Positions 1 to 8,249 of a DNA stretch of 52,958 nt are shown in pieces. The DNA comes from Candidatus Polarisedimenticolaceae bacterium. GTDB taxonomy: Bacteria > Pseudomonadota > Gammaproteobacteria > Chromatiales > Chromatiaceae. Position 1 is the first letter of the stretch. Every line of letters begins with the position of its first letter. The DNA is taken from the NCBI GenBank assembly GCA_021648685.1, contig JAKISI010000016.1, forward strand, positions 1 to 52,958, in the 5' to 3' direction. Made by a program: the position numbers and the translations under genes. The notes below the pieces were generated by a model. The model had not been told where the DNA came from. It was given only the letters and a program-made list of their open reading frames with translations, and ran no database searches.

Positions 1-1777
1 GCCATTGAGATGATGTACCACTCGCATAAGTATAGACATTCTTGTCATGGCACCTGAAACAGAGGTGGGTATCCCAGGTTCCAGACTGGCCAGTAGTCTC
101 ATCATAGGGGGCATTCAGAATAGGCCAGTACTCGCTTCCATGAGGCCCCTTCGGGCCGCTTCCAGCCAGCGTGTCGGGATCTGAATGGCAGTCTGTACAG
201 TTCATGGTGCTGGCAGCGGTAAAGCCCTTCAACAGTGAACTGGAGTAGTCATATACGACACTGCTGACAGTCATCTGAAAGTCATTCTTCCCTGCAAACT
301 CCGTCACCGGATGGTAGGAGGGGTTGTTGGGGTTGAACTCCTTGCCCTGGTCGGTCAGCGTATAGATGCCCGGCCCCGGATAGGCATAGCTCTCAGGAGG
401 GATAGCACCATTAAAGGCATAGTCAGAGTGGCATTTCAGGCAGAGCTGATACTGATGGGTAACCTCATCCACTACGGTGTAGTCAAAGCGGAGCACCTCA
501 GCCCAGGCACCTGGCCATGAGGGCGCGACACCCCACACGCCTTTCAACACATTTGAGGCCAGGTGGGTGGTATTATCAGAAATAGAGTCCTCCGGGTTTG
601 GCGATACACCGGCTTTTGCCTCATGCGGGTTGTGGCAGTCCTGGCACTCTACATGGCGGTTGGCTCCTGTCAGGTTATCAGGATCTTCACGCACCTTATA
701 GTTGGCCGTCGCATCCCCTCTTATCGGCCTGTGCCGCCCATCATACGCAGCATCAAGTGCCGGGTGCGGATATAATTTATCCAGGGATCTTTCAATGTTG
801 AACGTACTGTCTGGTGTATCCGATACATTGCCCTCCAACCCGCCAAGCCCGCTGTTACCGTGGCAATTCAGGCAGAGCCCCGACTCACCATCCCCTTTCA
901 GCAGCCGCTCGTTGCCATTGGGATTGTTATGCGGCTGATGGCAGCTTTCGCAGCCATTGATCTTGGGTGTAGAGCCCACATCATACGCCAGGTTCTGTCC
1001 GGTTATATGCCAGGGGTTGTTGCCAGAGCCGTTCCACTGCGCCTCAGAATCACGGTGTTTATTCCCCAGCTCCCAGCCACTCTTGTTATGACATTCAAGG
1101 CAGAGGGGTGAGCCAAATCCTCCAGCATCCGTAAACCCCATGCGCAGAAATTTGGGGTACGCATCGGAGTGCGGATTGTGGCAGCTGGTACATTGCAGCT
1201 CATCATTGCCATCCAGGCGAACCTTGCCGGTCAGACCTGCCGGATCATGCAACTCCAGGCTATAACCGGCTAAAGAGAGGTCATAAACAAATGAGATGGG
1301 GTGGTCGTCACGAAGGTCTATGCCCAGATTGGCGGTACCCGTTATCATGGCCTCCAGGCCAGGGATGATGCCATCATAGTATGGCTGGCTGAGTCCATCA
1401 TAGCCCTGAATGGCTCCTGGCATATTCAGCAGTGCACCTACCGCAATGGTGCCATCGTGGCAGGCAAGACAGAGCTTTGATGCCCCTGTCGGCTGCCCTG
1501 GAGCCGCATTGAGCGTGCTGCTGCTGTATGGTGTATAGACCGTGCCACTGGATGAGAGTTTATGGTTCCACAATGGCCCTGCCGGATTGGCATTGTGCGG
1601 TGTATGGCACATCAGGCAGATTCTCTCTTCAGATGTAGCCCGGTGTGTATTCCCGGAGCTGGCTGAAAAATTGTGCTTTGTGGTCTCAATACCGGCCTCT
1701 ACCAGAGCGGCGCTGCCAAGCAGCAGCCATGCACCCAGCAACCGCAACCAGAATGTGAAATAAAACTGCGCTCTCAT
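1..1777 (-). CDS. Multiheme c-type cytochrome, 10 or more hemes, C-terminus beyond window
   Basis: This is an open frame running off the left edge, so the C-terminus is missing; about 592 residues are present. The N-terminus is a signal peptide (basic start, then a Leu/Ala-rich core ending near residue 29), so the protein is exported for haem attachment. Ten CXXCH motifs are visible in order: CLMCH, CLACH, CTSCH, CLECH, CESCH, CLNCH, CQDCH, CLKCH, CTDCH, CFRCH. The first four copy the pattern of the 5-heme and 4-heme proteins at 3049 and 16905 (CxxCHTPH, PLWN, CLxCHD, CxSCHNPH), so this is that module extended by at least six hemes. Its ATG overlaps the stop of the upstream NHL gene in an ATGA, implying translational coupling. 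The electron-carrier role is certain from the motifs; partners and location (periplasm or outside the cell) are inferred. Confidence 0.9.
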   Translation of the reverse strand, partial: MRAQFYFTFWLRLLGAWLLLGSAALVEAGIETTKHNFSASSGNTHRATSEERICLMCHTPHNANPAGPLWNHKLSSSGTVYTPYSSSTLNAAPGQPTGASKLCLACHDGTIAVGALLNMPGAIQGYDGLSQPYYDGIIPGLEAMITGTANLGIDLRDDHPISFVYDLSLAGYSLELHDPAGLTGKVRLDGNDELQCTSCHNPHSDAYPKFLRMGFTDAGGFGSPLCLECHNKSGWELGNKHRDSEAQWNGSGNNPWHITGQNLAYDVGSTPKINGCESCHQPHNNPNGNERLLKGDGESGLCLNCHGNSGLGGLEGNVSDTPDSTFNIERSLDKLYPHPALDAAYDGRHRPIRGDATANYKVREDPDNLTGANRHVECQDCHNPHEAKAGVSPNPEDSISDNTTHLASNVLKGVWGVAPSWPGAWAEVLRFDYTVVDEVTHQYQLCLKCHSDYAFNGAIPPESYAYPGPGIYTLTDQGKEFNPNNPSYHPVTEFAGKNDFQMTVSSVVYDYSSSLLKGFTAASTMNCTDCHSDPDTLAGSGPKGPHGSEYWPILNAPYDETTGQSGTWDTHLCFRCHDKNVYTYASGTSSQW

Positions 1778-2814
1778 TGCTTCACCGCTGTCTTTATATA
1801 CTGAAAAATCTGTATCCGCCTGTTATAGGCATCGGCTACATATAATCGGTCTTTACTATCTAAATAGAGGCCTGATGGCGTCCAGAATTCACCCGGCGCC
1901 TGACCAGACCGCCCAAAGTCCAGCAGCAGACGCCCCTGACTGTTAAAGATCTGGATATTATCGAACCCGGCATCCGCCACATATATATTTCCATCACTGT
2001 CCACAGCAATGCCCTTTGGTGTAGAAAAGGTGCCTGAAGCATCTCCAAACCGGCCAAAGGTGTTTACAAACCGACCCTCAGGATCAAACACCTGAATCCG
2101 CCCGTTTAACGCATCATTGACATGCACATTGCCATTTGGCCCAATGAAGAGATAGGCAGGAAAGTTTAACTCCCCCTTTTCCCGTCCACGTTTGCCTATA
2201 TTGCGGATTAAATCGCCACTATCCAGATTGAAAACCCTGATGGTATGAGCCGGTGTATCGGCCACGTAGAGGAGGCGTCTGGCACGGTCTATGGCGATGC
2301 TCGTAGGGCGTTCGATCTGCTCAGCACTGCCAATCGACCTCAAATACTCGCCTTTTGGAGTGAAGACGCATATTCTTCTCAACCCGCCATCCGAGACGTA
2401 GATATTACCTTTTTCATCTACCGCCAGCCCAACGGGCAATACCAGAGGGACGTCTGCCTCCTCTATCACCCAGTAGCCCCCTGTTTTCTGATCGTAGACG
2501 TGAACCAGTCTACCGGTTGGATCCGCAACACTCATCCGCCCCTTGTCATCCACGGCCACGGCTGTGGGCTTGAGCTGGCTGTTCTGCTGCTCCCCGCGAA
2601 TCGTCTCCCAGAATTTCTCCCAAAAACCTTTTTCGTACTTGATGTCATCAAAACTTGCAATCGCATTCAGGTAACGAATACGTGCCGGCATGGGCTTGGG
2701 GGGCCACACCAGCTCAAAGGCATCCTCTCCATCAGGCTGAGTCGGTTCAGCCTGTAACCCAGCACAGGGCACAACCATCACAATAATGAGCAGTAGCCAG
2801 CGAAAGAGTGTCAC
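1774..2814 (-). CDS. Exported NHL-repeat beta-propeller protein
   Basis: 346 residues. A hydrophobic N-terminal signal (about residues 5-22) is followed by six NHL repeats. Each carries the xPxGxAVDxxGxIYVxD type of strand, near residues 82, 124, 168, 216, 263 and 310, so a six-bladed propeller is expected. No haem motif or catalytic site is visible; NHL propellers usually serve as binding scaffolds. It is clearly paralogous to the lipoprotein at 17993: both have an LVWP...RIRY stretch after the signal and end in an IQIFQYIK-like strand. The start is GTG with GAGG about eight bases upstream; no ATG lies in frame. The multiheme cytochrome gene at 1777 starts inside its stop codon. Inference: it docks or organises the cytochrome encoded with it. 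Confidence 0.88.
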   Translation of the reverse strand: MTLFRWLLLIIVMVVPCAGLQAEPTQPDGEDAFELVWPPKPMPARIRYLNAIASFDDIKYEKGFWEKFWETIRGEQQNSQLKPTAVAVDDKGRMSVADPTGRLVHVYDQKTGGYWVIEEADVPLVLPVGLAVDEKGNIYVSDGGLRRICVFTPKGEYLRSIGSAEQIERPTSIAIDRARRLLYVADTPAHTIRVFNLDSGDLIRNIGKRGREKGELNFPAYLFIGPNGNVHVNDALNGRIQVFDPEGRFVNTFGRFGDASGTFSTPKGIAVDSDGNIYVADAGFDNIQIFNSQGRLLLDFGRSGQAPGEFWTPSGLYLDSKDRLYVADAYNRRIQIFQYIKTAVKQ

Positions 2815-2981
2815 TTCATATACCTCATATTACTCATATATCTGCGCGCCTCTTTGCTTCTGGCATGGTAGAAAATCTATCTTACTAGAATAGTACACTA
2901 TCCAGCATGCGGGCCAAATGACAGGATAAAAAATCCACCCAATCACTTCTCCCGGCCGGCCGTCACAGCGCAGGTTTATGG

Positions 2982-2994
2982 CTATATATTATAG
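2982..2994 (-). promoter_or_regulatory. Putative -10 region shared with 4003-4015
   Basis: Read on the minus strand this is CTATAATATATAG, which contains a perfect TATAAT. The same 13 bases recur at 4003-4015. Both copies lie upstream of a minus-strand exported-protein gene (this one about 170 bases before the NHL start at 2814). No convincing -35 hexamer was found at standard spacing, so a promoter is only suggested. Apart from this site the 234-base gap 2815-3048 shows nothing recognisable. Confidence 0.35.
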
Positions 2995-3048
2995 AAAACC
3001 AGGCCTTCTCAATCTAAAGGGAGAGGGCTCTGGAACGCATGCTGGATT

Positions 3049-3924
3049 CTACATCTTATGGCAGGTAATGCAGAGTGTACTGCCATCCAGTGTCTCCCGC
3101 AGGAATGGCGCATAGGTAACCGGGGCAGATGGAAATGAATTATCTATATAGACAATCTCACCGGGATTATGCGGGTTATGACAGCTTGGGCACTCTACCC
3201 GTCCTTGGTATAACTTGACACCTGTCCAGCCATTTACTGAATTTGGCGCAGGGTAGAAGTCATCTGCCCAACCAGAATAGTTCGGCGGGTATGGCATTGA
3301 AATGGGGTGATCATCCGACATATCCGGGCCAATCTGCCACCAAGTGGGTGGGAGATCCCCGCCACCAGGGTGGCAAGCACCACAGTTTGGCGTTCCCGCA
3401 CCACTCCGATTGGGCATATTAGTCAGATTATGCGTATCACCTTCTGACCCGGATGTGGTAACAATTCCTGAGCTGCCACTGTTTGCCATGGCCGAATCGT
3501 GGCAACTCAGGCAGACCAGTGATACCGGGCTGGGCACCCAGCTCGCACCAAAAACCGTATTCAATGTGCTGCTTTGGTAGCCTGGCGCACTGCCATAGGG
3601 GGTGAAGCTGGCCGCCAGGCTGGCAACGGAGATATTGCGATTCCAGAGAGGCGCTGAAGGCCGAATGGTATCATCGGTATCGGTTGTGCCATCATTGTTC
3701 AGATCAACGTTTGCTCCATGCGGGGTATGACAAAAGACACAGATCTGGTCTGAAGGTGTCACCCCAAAGGAGGCGTCGATTCCATAATAGTTGCTTATGC
3801 TTAAATCGTGCTTCGAACCTACAATAGTATTGCTCAGGGTAGGGGCAGCCGTTACCGCCTGAGTTAGACAACTCAGCAATAAAAAGCAGACTGTTTGCAC
3901 TACCCTACACGGCATATCTACCAT
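3049..3924 (-). CDS. Pentaheme c-type cytochrome (doubled CXXCH type)
   Basis: 291 residues, exported: an N-terminal hydrophobic segment ends near TAAPT at about residue 29. Five CXXCH motifs are CVFCH, CLSCH, CGACH, CPSCH and CITCH, the last only two residues from the C-terminus. The surrounding pattern (CVFCHTPHG, then PLWN, CLSCHD, CPSCHNPHN, FLRETL) matches the 4-heme protein at 16905 and the N-terminal part of the gene at 1777, so these are paralogs; here CGACHPGGG is an extra site. An acidic Asp-rich loop (residues about 75-84) could bind calcium. Two starts four codons apart (ATG at 3924 or 3915) are both reachable from the AGGTAGGT just upstream; the longer is given. It is probably a soluble or surface electron carrier. 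Confidence 0.88.
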   Translation of the reverse strand: MVDMPCRVVQTVCFLLLSCLTQAVTAAPTLSNTIVGSKHDLSISNYYGIDASFGVTPSDQICVFCHTPHGANVDLNNDGTTDTDDTIRPSAPLWNRNISVASLAASFTPYGSAPGYQSSTLNTVFGASWVPSPVSLVCLSCHDSAMANSGSSGIVTTSGSEGDTHNLTNMPNRSGAGTPNCGACHPGGGDLPPTWWQIGPDMSDDHPISMPYPPNYSGWADDFYPAPNSVNGWTGVKLYQGRVECPSCHNPHNPGEIVYIDNSFPSAPVTYAPFLRETLDGSTLCITCHKM

Positions 3925-4002
3925 ACCTACCTAACGTATTCTAAATCCCAAAACAGGCTCTCTTCGAGCCACCCCACAAACAGCAGTGTTAATGATGTTC
4001 AT

Positions 4003-4015
4003 CTATATATTATAG
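4003..4015 (-). promoter_or_regulatory. Putative -10 region, second copy of a 13-base motif
   Basis: This is an exact copy (CTATAATATATAG on the minus strand) of the site at 2982-2994. It lies 79 bases upstream of the pentaheme cytochrome start. It contains TATAAT, but no good -35 element is evident, so either an activator-dependent promoter or chance is possible. Confidence 0.35.
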
Positions 4016-4046
4016 GCTCGCCAGCAAAATTATGAGCTACCGAGCA

Positions 4047-4067
4047 CGCTATCTCAATGAGATAGCG
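4047..4067 (-). terminator. Perfect 9-bp hairpin after the 24-heme gene
   Basis: CGCTATCTC, AAT, GAGATAGCG forms a perfect stem-loop 39 bases past the stop of the 24-heme cytochrome gene. Neither strand has a T-run after it, so it is not a textbook intrinsic terminator. It may stabilise the 3' end of the transcript or act with Rho. Confidence 0.35.
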
Positions 4068-4105
4068 CAAAAACAGCACCTTTTCTTCCTAATCTGGCCA
4101 CTATA

Positions 4106-7100
4106 TCAGCGATACAGCTGGTGCCTTTTACGTGATGATTCGCCATGGAAGTACTTGTATCTAAACAGCGCATCCATGCCATGACAGTTTGAGCACAATG
4201 CCAGCTTGCTACGGTTGCGCAGGAAGCTGCTTCGTGAATTACCTTCAAGATTTTCACCTGTCCCATACTCCATAACGACAGGACTCCAGCGATGCGGATT
4301 GTGGCAGGTGGGGCATGAGATGACACCCGTGCTTGCGGCATTTCCATCCTCATCAAACAGCGGTGTAAACCCTCGTACCGGGCCGCGGCGCGCTCGCCGC
4401 TGGAGATTCTGTGCCTGCACATTGGCAGGGTGGTTTTTCACTACCGGAACCTTCTGCTCTGCAATAAAGCCTTTATCATGGCAACCCCGACACATCTGCT
4501 CATTAATATCCTGCCCAGGCCCCGGTTTGCGCGCCCACAACCGAAGCGCCTGCTCTGCATTGTGAACCGTGTGACACTGCTGGCAGATGCCCGACTCCTG
4601 AGTTGTCTCCCCACGCAGGTTTTTAGCCTCAGGCGCTGTCACTCTAAGATCATGATCGGTGCCTTTCACCCAGCGCTGATCACGATGGCAATCGATACAT
4701 AGCGCCCCATCGGGTGCCGCAGCCATCCGCAGGAAACTGGTGCTTGCACTGCCTTCCACCTTTGCATCCGCACCCGCCTGACTCAGCGGGTCGGCCGGGT
4801 CCCATTGATGAGGGTCATGGCAGGAGGGGCAGCTGACTCTTCCGCCCGCTTTACTCTCACTGCGTTCGCCCTTTTTGTTAAACAGCGGAAATGTGGTTCT
4901 GCCACCCGCCTTTTTGATATTGGCCTGTAGCGGATGACTGATCTCACCTGTCTGCTTGTTTTTGGCAATACCCCCATCCTGGTGACACGCTCTACACATC
5001 GACTCTGCCTGATCACCACCCGGACCAAACCCCCTGCCCCAGAGCTTTGCCCCACCCGCATTGTGCGGTACATGGCAGTTAAAACAGACCACAATATCTC
5101 TGGCTTTCTGTCCAATACTGTTCTGCTCCTCTGGCGCAGTAATGGCCAGGTTATGCTTGGATAAGGCCACTGCGCCTTTATCAAAGTGGCAGTTGATGCA
5201 CAGCTCTGCTCTCTGACTGTTGGCTATACGCAGGAAGCTTGTTGTTGCATCACCTTCGGCTGTCAATGCAGCGCCTTTGGTTCCCTTTGATGCCGCCGAC
5301 CAGCGGTGCGGATCATGGCAACTGGCACAGGTCACCTGGCCATCTCCGGCTGTTTTCCTGCCTTTGGCATCAAACAGCGGCAACGCTTTTAATTTGCGGT
5401 TTTTATATCTTTCATCCGGTTTTTTCTCTGTACCAATCACCCAGCCGCTATCCAGTGCAGCAATCCCAAGATTGGAAAGTGGCGCATCAACGGGGTGGCT
5501 GTGCTCGCCAACCGTCTTCTCTTTGCCAACCCCTTTTTTATTGTGACAGCTCAGACAGATAGAGGAGATGGGATCAACCCCTTTAACCGGCTCCGTTGCC
5601 CACAGGCGCGGCCCCTTTCCTTTATGCACAAGATGACAGGTTTTACATAGCCCTGGTGTTCCACCTTTGCTTTTTGCGGGAAGATCCATCGTGGCCACAT
5701 CATGCTTGGTTCCCTTGATCTGAGCCTTCTCTTTATGGCATGCACGGCAGAGCGCGTTGGAGCCGCCGTTGGCTATGCGCAGAAAGCGGTTATTTGCATC
5801 ACTTGGATCACCCGGTTTGGAGGATTTATCCGGATCTCGCGGATCCCATTGGTGCGGGTCATGGCAGCTGGCGCAGGAGACCTTGCCCTGCATATCCCCT
5901 GATTTTTTCAATCCTGCATCAGTAAAGCCTGGCAGTTTTACCACCACACCCAAACGGGACATATTGCGCCCCAAAGGGTGGCTGATTGAACCGACCTGCT
6001 TATGTTCCGCAATCTTTCCACTGCTGTGACAGCTCAGACAGAGTTCTGATATTTTCTCGGAGCCGCTTCCAATCTTGCGCGCCCACATCTTGGGGCCATC
6101 TCCATTATGCGGCAGGTGACATGCACTGCAAACGCCTGCCTGACTCGCCTTTTGGCCGCGTATGTTTTCGCTCTCCTTCTCCTGCAGCGCCATATTATGT
6201 TTTGTATTTGTTACTCGACCCTCTTTCAGGTGGCATGTGCGGCAGAGCGCAGAGTCATTGCTGTTTTTCTTAACCAGGATAGCGGCGCTTTTCTCCGCCA
6301 GATGGGGACTGTGGCATGTCTGACAGATGATCTCTCCCTTCTCTCCCAGCTTGCCGCCTCTGTCAATGATCTCCTGCGGAATCTTGACCTTCTTAGAGGC
6401 GATATTGACCGGGTGGGTACCCATCTGTGCGGACTCACTCCTGTCTTTGGCATAACGGTCACTGTGACATTTACCGCACAACGCAGAGTTTTTGTTTGGG
6501 ACAACCAGCACATTCTTGTCACGCCCACCATGAATGCGGTGGCAGGACTGACAAATAACCGTATTGCCCTTGCCGAATTTAGACCCCTTATCCAACAAAT
6601 CTGGCGGGATATCCTCCAGCTTTTTGTGAATAGGGTGGTTGCCACCTTTTAGGCCAGTGCTCCGGTTTCTGTGGCAGTTAAGGCAGATGCTGGATTCAAT
6701 GTTCTTGGCACGCAGAAAGACCGGGGAGGCATCCTGCTTCCAATCAACGCCATGCGCACTGTGGCAGGTTCCGCAGTAGACCTTTCCATCTTTATTCAGT
6801 GGAAAGAGGTTGACCTCTGGCCGCATCTCAGCCTCATTCATGGTTGGCAGCGTTACTTTATTGGACGGCACAACACCAATCGGATGGGAATACTGCTTGT
6901 TTTGCCATACAAACCGGGAGTCGAGCACAAAGCCGTCATGGCAAGAGAAGCAGTTACGCTCATTACTCACAACATCCTGCTTCCCCGAATTCATCACCGG
7001 GTTAGGGTCATAAGGAATAAGCGGGGTAACATTGGGGCGTTGAAAATCATCCAGCCACATGATGTGACAGATTGAACATTCGCGTTTAGCGGCAACGCTT

Positions 7101-7177
7101 CGAGCCTCTGCATCATTGAGCATCAATGTTGGCTCGGCAAGCAGTAAAACAGCAATAAGTAGATATCGAACAGACAT
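4106..7177 (-). CDS. Giant 24-heme c-type cytochrome with four tetraheme repeats
   Basis: 1023 residues with a signal peptide (about 1-25, ending AEARS). There are 24 CXXCH motifs, counted directly. The first eight hemes (residues about 30-330) include CSICH, CFSCH, CGTCH, CLNCH and CQSCH. From about residue 350 four tandem tetraheme units follow, starting near 352, 512, 700 and 866. Each reads CxxCHxxHN/K, then LWAR/LWGR, CLSCH or CRxCH, an HP-containing strand, CxSCHDPHQW or the like, FLRIAN, and a fourth LCxxCH. This internal duplication suggests a modular wire built by repeat expansion. It follows the NHL gene at 7180 by two bases without its own strong ribosome site, so the two are probably coupled. 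It could be a periplasm-spanning or extracellular conductor; there is no lipobox and no membrane anchor. Function is inferred from haem density only. Confidence 0.92.
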   Translation of the reverse strand: MSVRYLLIAVLLLAEPTLMLNDAEARSVAAKRECSICHIMWLDDFQRPNVTPLIPYDPNPVMNSGKQDVVSNERNCFSCHDGFVLDSRFVWQNKQYSHPIGVVPSNKVTLPTMNEAEMRPEVNLFPLNKDGKVYCGTCHSAHGVDWKQDASPVFLRAKNIESSICLNCHRNRSTGLKGGNHPIHKKLEDIPPDLLDKGSKFGKGNTVICQSCHRIHGGRDKNVLVVPNKNSALCGKCHSDRYAKDRSESAQMGTHPVNIASKKVKIPQEIIDRGGKLGEKGEIICQTCHSPHLAEKSAAILVKKNSNDSALCRTCHLKEGRVTNTKHNMALQEKESENIRGQKASQAGVCSACHLPHNGDGPKMWARKIGSGSEKISELCLSCHSSGKIAEHKQVGSISHPLGRNMSRLGVVVKLPGFTDAGLKKSGDMQGKVSCASCHDPHQWDPRDPDKSSKPGDPSDANNRFLRIANGGSNALCRACHKEKAQIKGTKHDVATMDLPAKSKGGTPGLCKTCHLVHKGKGPRLWATEPVKGVDPISSICLSCHNKKGVGKEKTVGEHSHPVDAPLSNLGIAALDSGWVIGTEKKPDERYKNRKLKALPLFDAKGRKTAGDGQVTCASCHDPHRWSAASKGTKGAALTAEGDATTSFLRIANSQRAELCINCHFDKGAVALSKHNLAITAPEEQNSIGQKARDIVVCFNCHVPHNAGGAKLWGRGFGPGGDQAESMCRACHQDGGIAKNKQTGEISHPLQANIKKAGGRTTFPLFNKKGERSESKAGGRVSCPSCHDPHQWDPADPLSQAGADAKVEGSASTSFLRMAAAPDGALCIDCHRDQRWVKGTDHDLRVTAPEAKNLRGETTQESGICQQCHTVHNAEQALRLWARKPGPGQDINEQMCRGCHDKGFIAEQKVPVVKNHPANVQAQNLQRRARRGPVRGFTPLFDEDGNAASTGVISCPTCHNPHRWSPVVMEYGTGENLEGNSRSSFLRNRSKLALCSNCHGMDALFRYKYFHGESSRKRHQLYR

Positions 7178-7179
7178 GG

Positions 7180-8124
7180 TTATCGCAGTTTAAATACCGA
7201 AACCTTGTTGCTCAACATTTCCGTCACATAGAGTCTGTCTCTGCCATCTATCGCAATACCCGCAGGCGCATGGAATTTATGTTTCTGTTTGCCCGAAGCA
7301 AGAATATGGGTGAACTTGTATCTCTTATCAAAAACCTCAACGACATCCATGTAGCTGTCAGTCACATAGATTGAACCCTGGCTGTCAATCGCCACCCCTT
7401 TTGGACGGTAGAACTGACCAGGCAAGACACCCCACTCCCCCACCTGGTACTGGTACTTGCCCCGTTCATCAAATATTTTGACAGTGGTATTCAAAATATC
7501 AACAATATAGACAGCCCCATTCTGGACAAGAATAGAGCCTGGATAGCGGAACTCTCTCTGTTTAACACCCTGCTTGCCCCAACCGCCCAATTTTGTGCCA
7601 TCACTATCAAATACCAGGATGCGATGTTGCGAATTTTCAGTGACAAAGATAAGACCGGTCTTGGCGCTCACTGCAACATCGATAGGGGTACCTGGTGTTC
7701 CATCCTTATTATTCACTGCAAAACCAAATTGATACTGACCATCACGATCAAATACCTGGACGCGGTGATTCTCCTTATCCGCCACATAGACCAATCCAGC
7801 TTTGTCTACATCAATCCCCAGCGGCCACATAAACTCCGCCTCACCCCGTCCTCTCTTCCCAAACGAGAAGAGAAACTCCCCACCCGGCCCATAGGCCAGC
7901 ACACGATGATGACCACCATCAACGATGTAAATCCGGTTGTCACTTGCAACTGCAACATCTGAGGGTAAAGAGAGGGGGCCATCGGGTGTCGCCTGAATAT
8001 CAAACAGGTGAGCTACCTTGCCTAAAGGGATAACCTGCTTTGCAGCGACGCCGCTGCAAAAAAGCAGCAACAAAGAGACAACGATTAGCAGCGTGGTTCC
8101 AAGGAACCGATTTCTATAATTCAA
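7180..8124 (-). CDS. Exported NHL-repeat beta-propeller protein
   Basis: About 314 residues from a TTG start at 8124. That start has GGAGG nine bases upstream and gives a compact signal peptide (NYRNRF, then a Leu/Val core ending SGVAA). A TTG at 8142 is also open but lies before the GGAGG. Six NHL strands are seen (PSDVAVASDNRIYIVD, PLGIDVDKAGLVYVAD, PIDVAVSAKTGLIFVTE, PGSILVQNGAVYIVD, PKGVAIDSQGSIYVTD, PAGIAIDGRDRLYVTE), so a six-bladed propeller. It is more divergent from the NHL proteins at 1774 and 17993 than those are from each other. It lies immediately upstream of, and is probably co-translated with, the 24-heme cytochrome, which suggests a scaffold or cap for that protein. Confidence 0.87.
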   Translation of the reverse strand: MNYRNRFLGTTLLIVVSLLLLFCSGVAAKQVIPLGKVAHLFDIQATPDGPLSLPSDVAVASDNRIYIVDGGHHRVLAYGPGGEFLFSFGKRGRGEAEFMWPLGIDVDKAGLVYVADKENHRVQVFDRDGQYQFGFAVNNKDGTPGTPIDVAVSAKTGLIFVTENSQHRILVFDSDGTKLGGWGKQGVKQREFRYPGSILVQNGAVYIVDILNTTVKIFDERGKYQYQVGEWGVLPGQFYRPKGVAIDSQGSIYVTDSYMDVVEVFDKRYKFTHILASGKQKHKFHAPAGIAIDGRDRLYVTEMLSNKVSVFKLR

Positions 8125-8182
8125 ATCGGGGAACCTCCACAATATTCGAAAAGCTGTTGTAGCTCGCTTGAGCTACGAACAA

Positions 8183-8228
8183 GCCAACAACAAACAGGGA
8201 GTGGCCCAGTTATGAACCCACCCCCTGT
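8183..8228 (-). terminator. Intrinsic terminator of the b/c-cytochrome operon
   Basis: On the minus strand an 11-base arm (8228-8218) pairs with 8204-8194 with one mismatch and a 13-base loop. It is followed by the T-rich tract TTTGTTGTT. It lies 22 bases past the stop of the triheme gene at 8250, so it separates the operon 12735-8250 from the NHL/24-heme unit, which must have its own promoter. Confidence 0.6.
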
Positions 8229-8249
8229 AACATTTAGCTGATTATACGC

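Noticed and set aside
4054-4422. Minus-strand frame overlapping the 24-heme gene end
   Set aside because: It lies in another frame of a gene with 24 haem motifs; Cys/His-rich look is a shadow of CXXCH coding.
8159-8176. GTAGCTC-GCTT-GAGCTAC hairpin before the NHL gene
   Set aside because: Short stem with no T-run. The terminator at 8183-8228 explains the transcript end better; this may be incidental.
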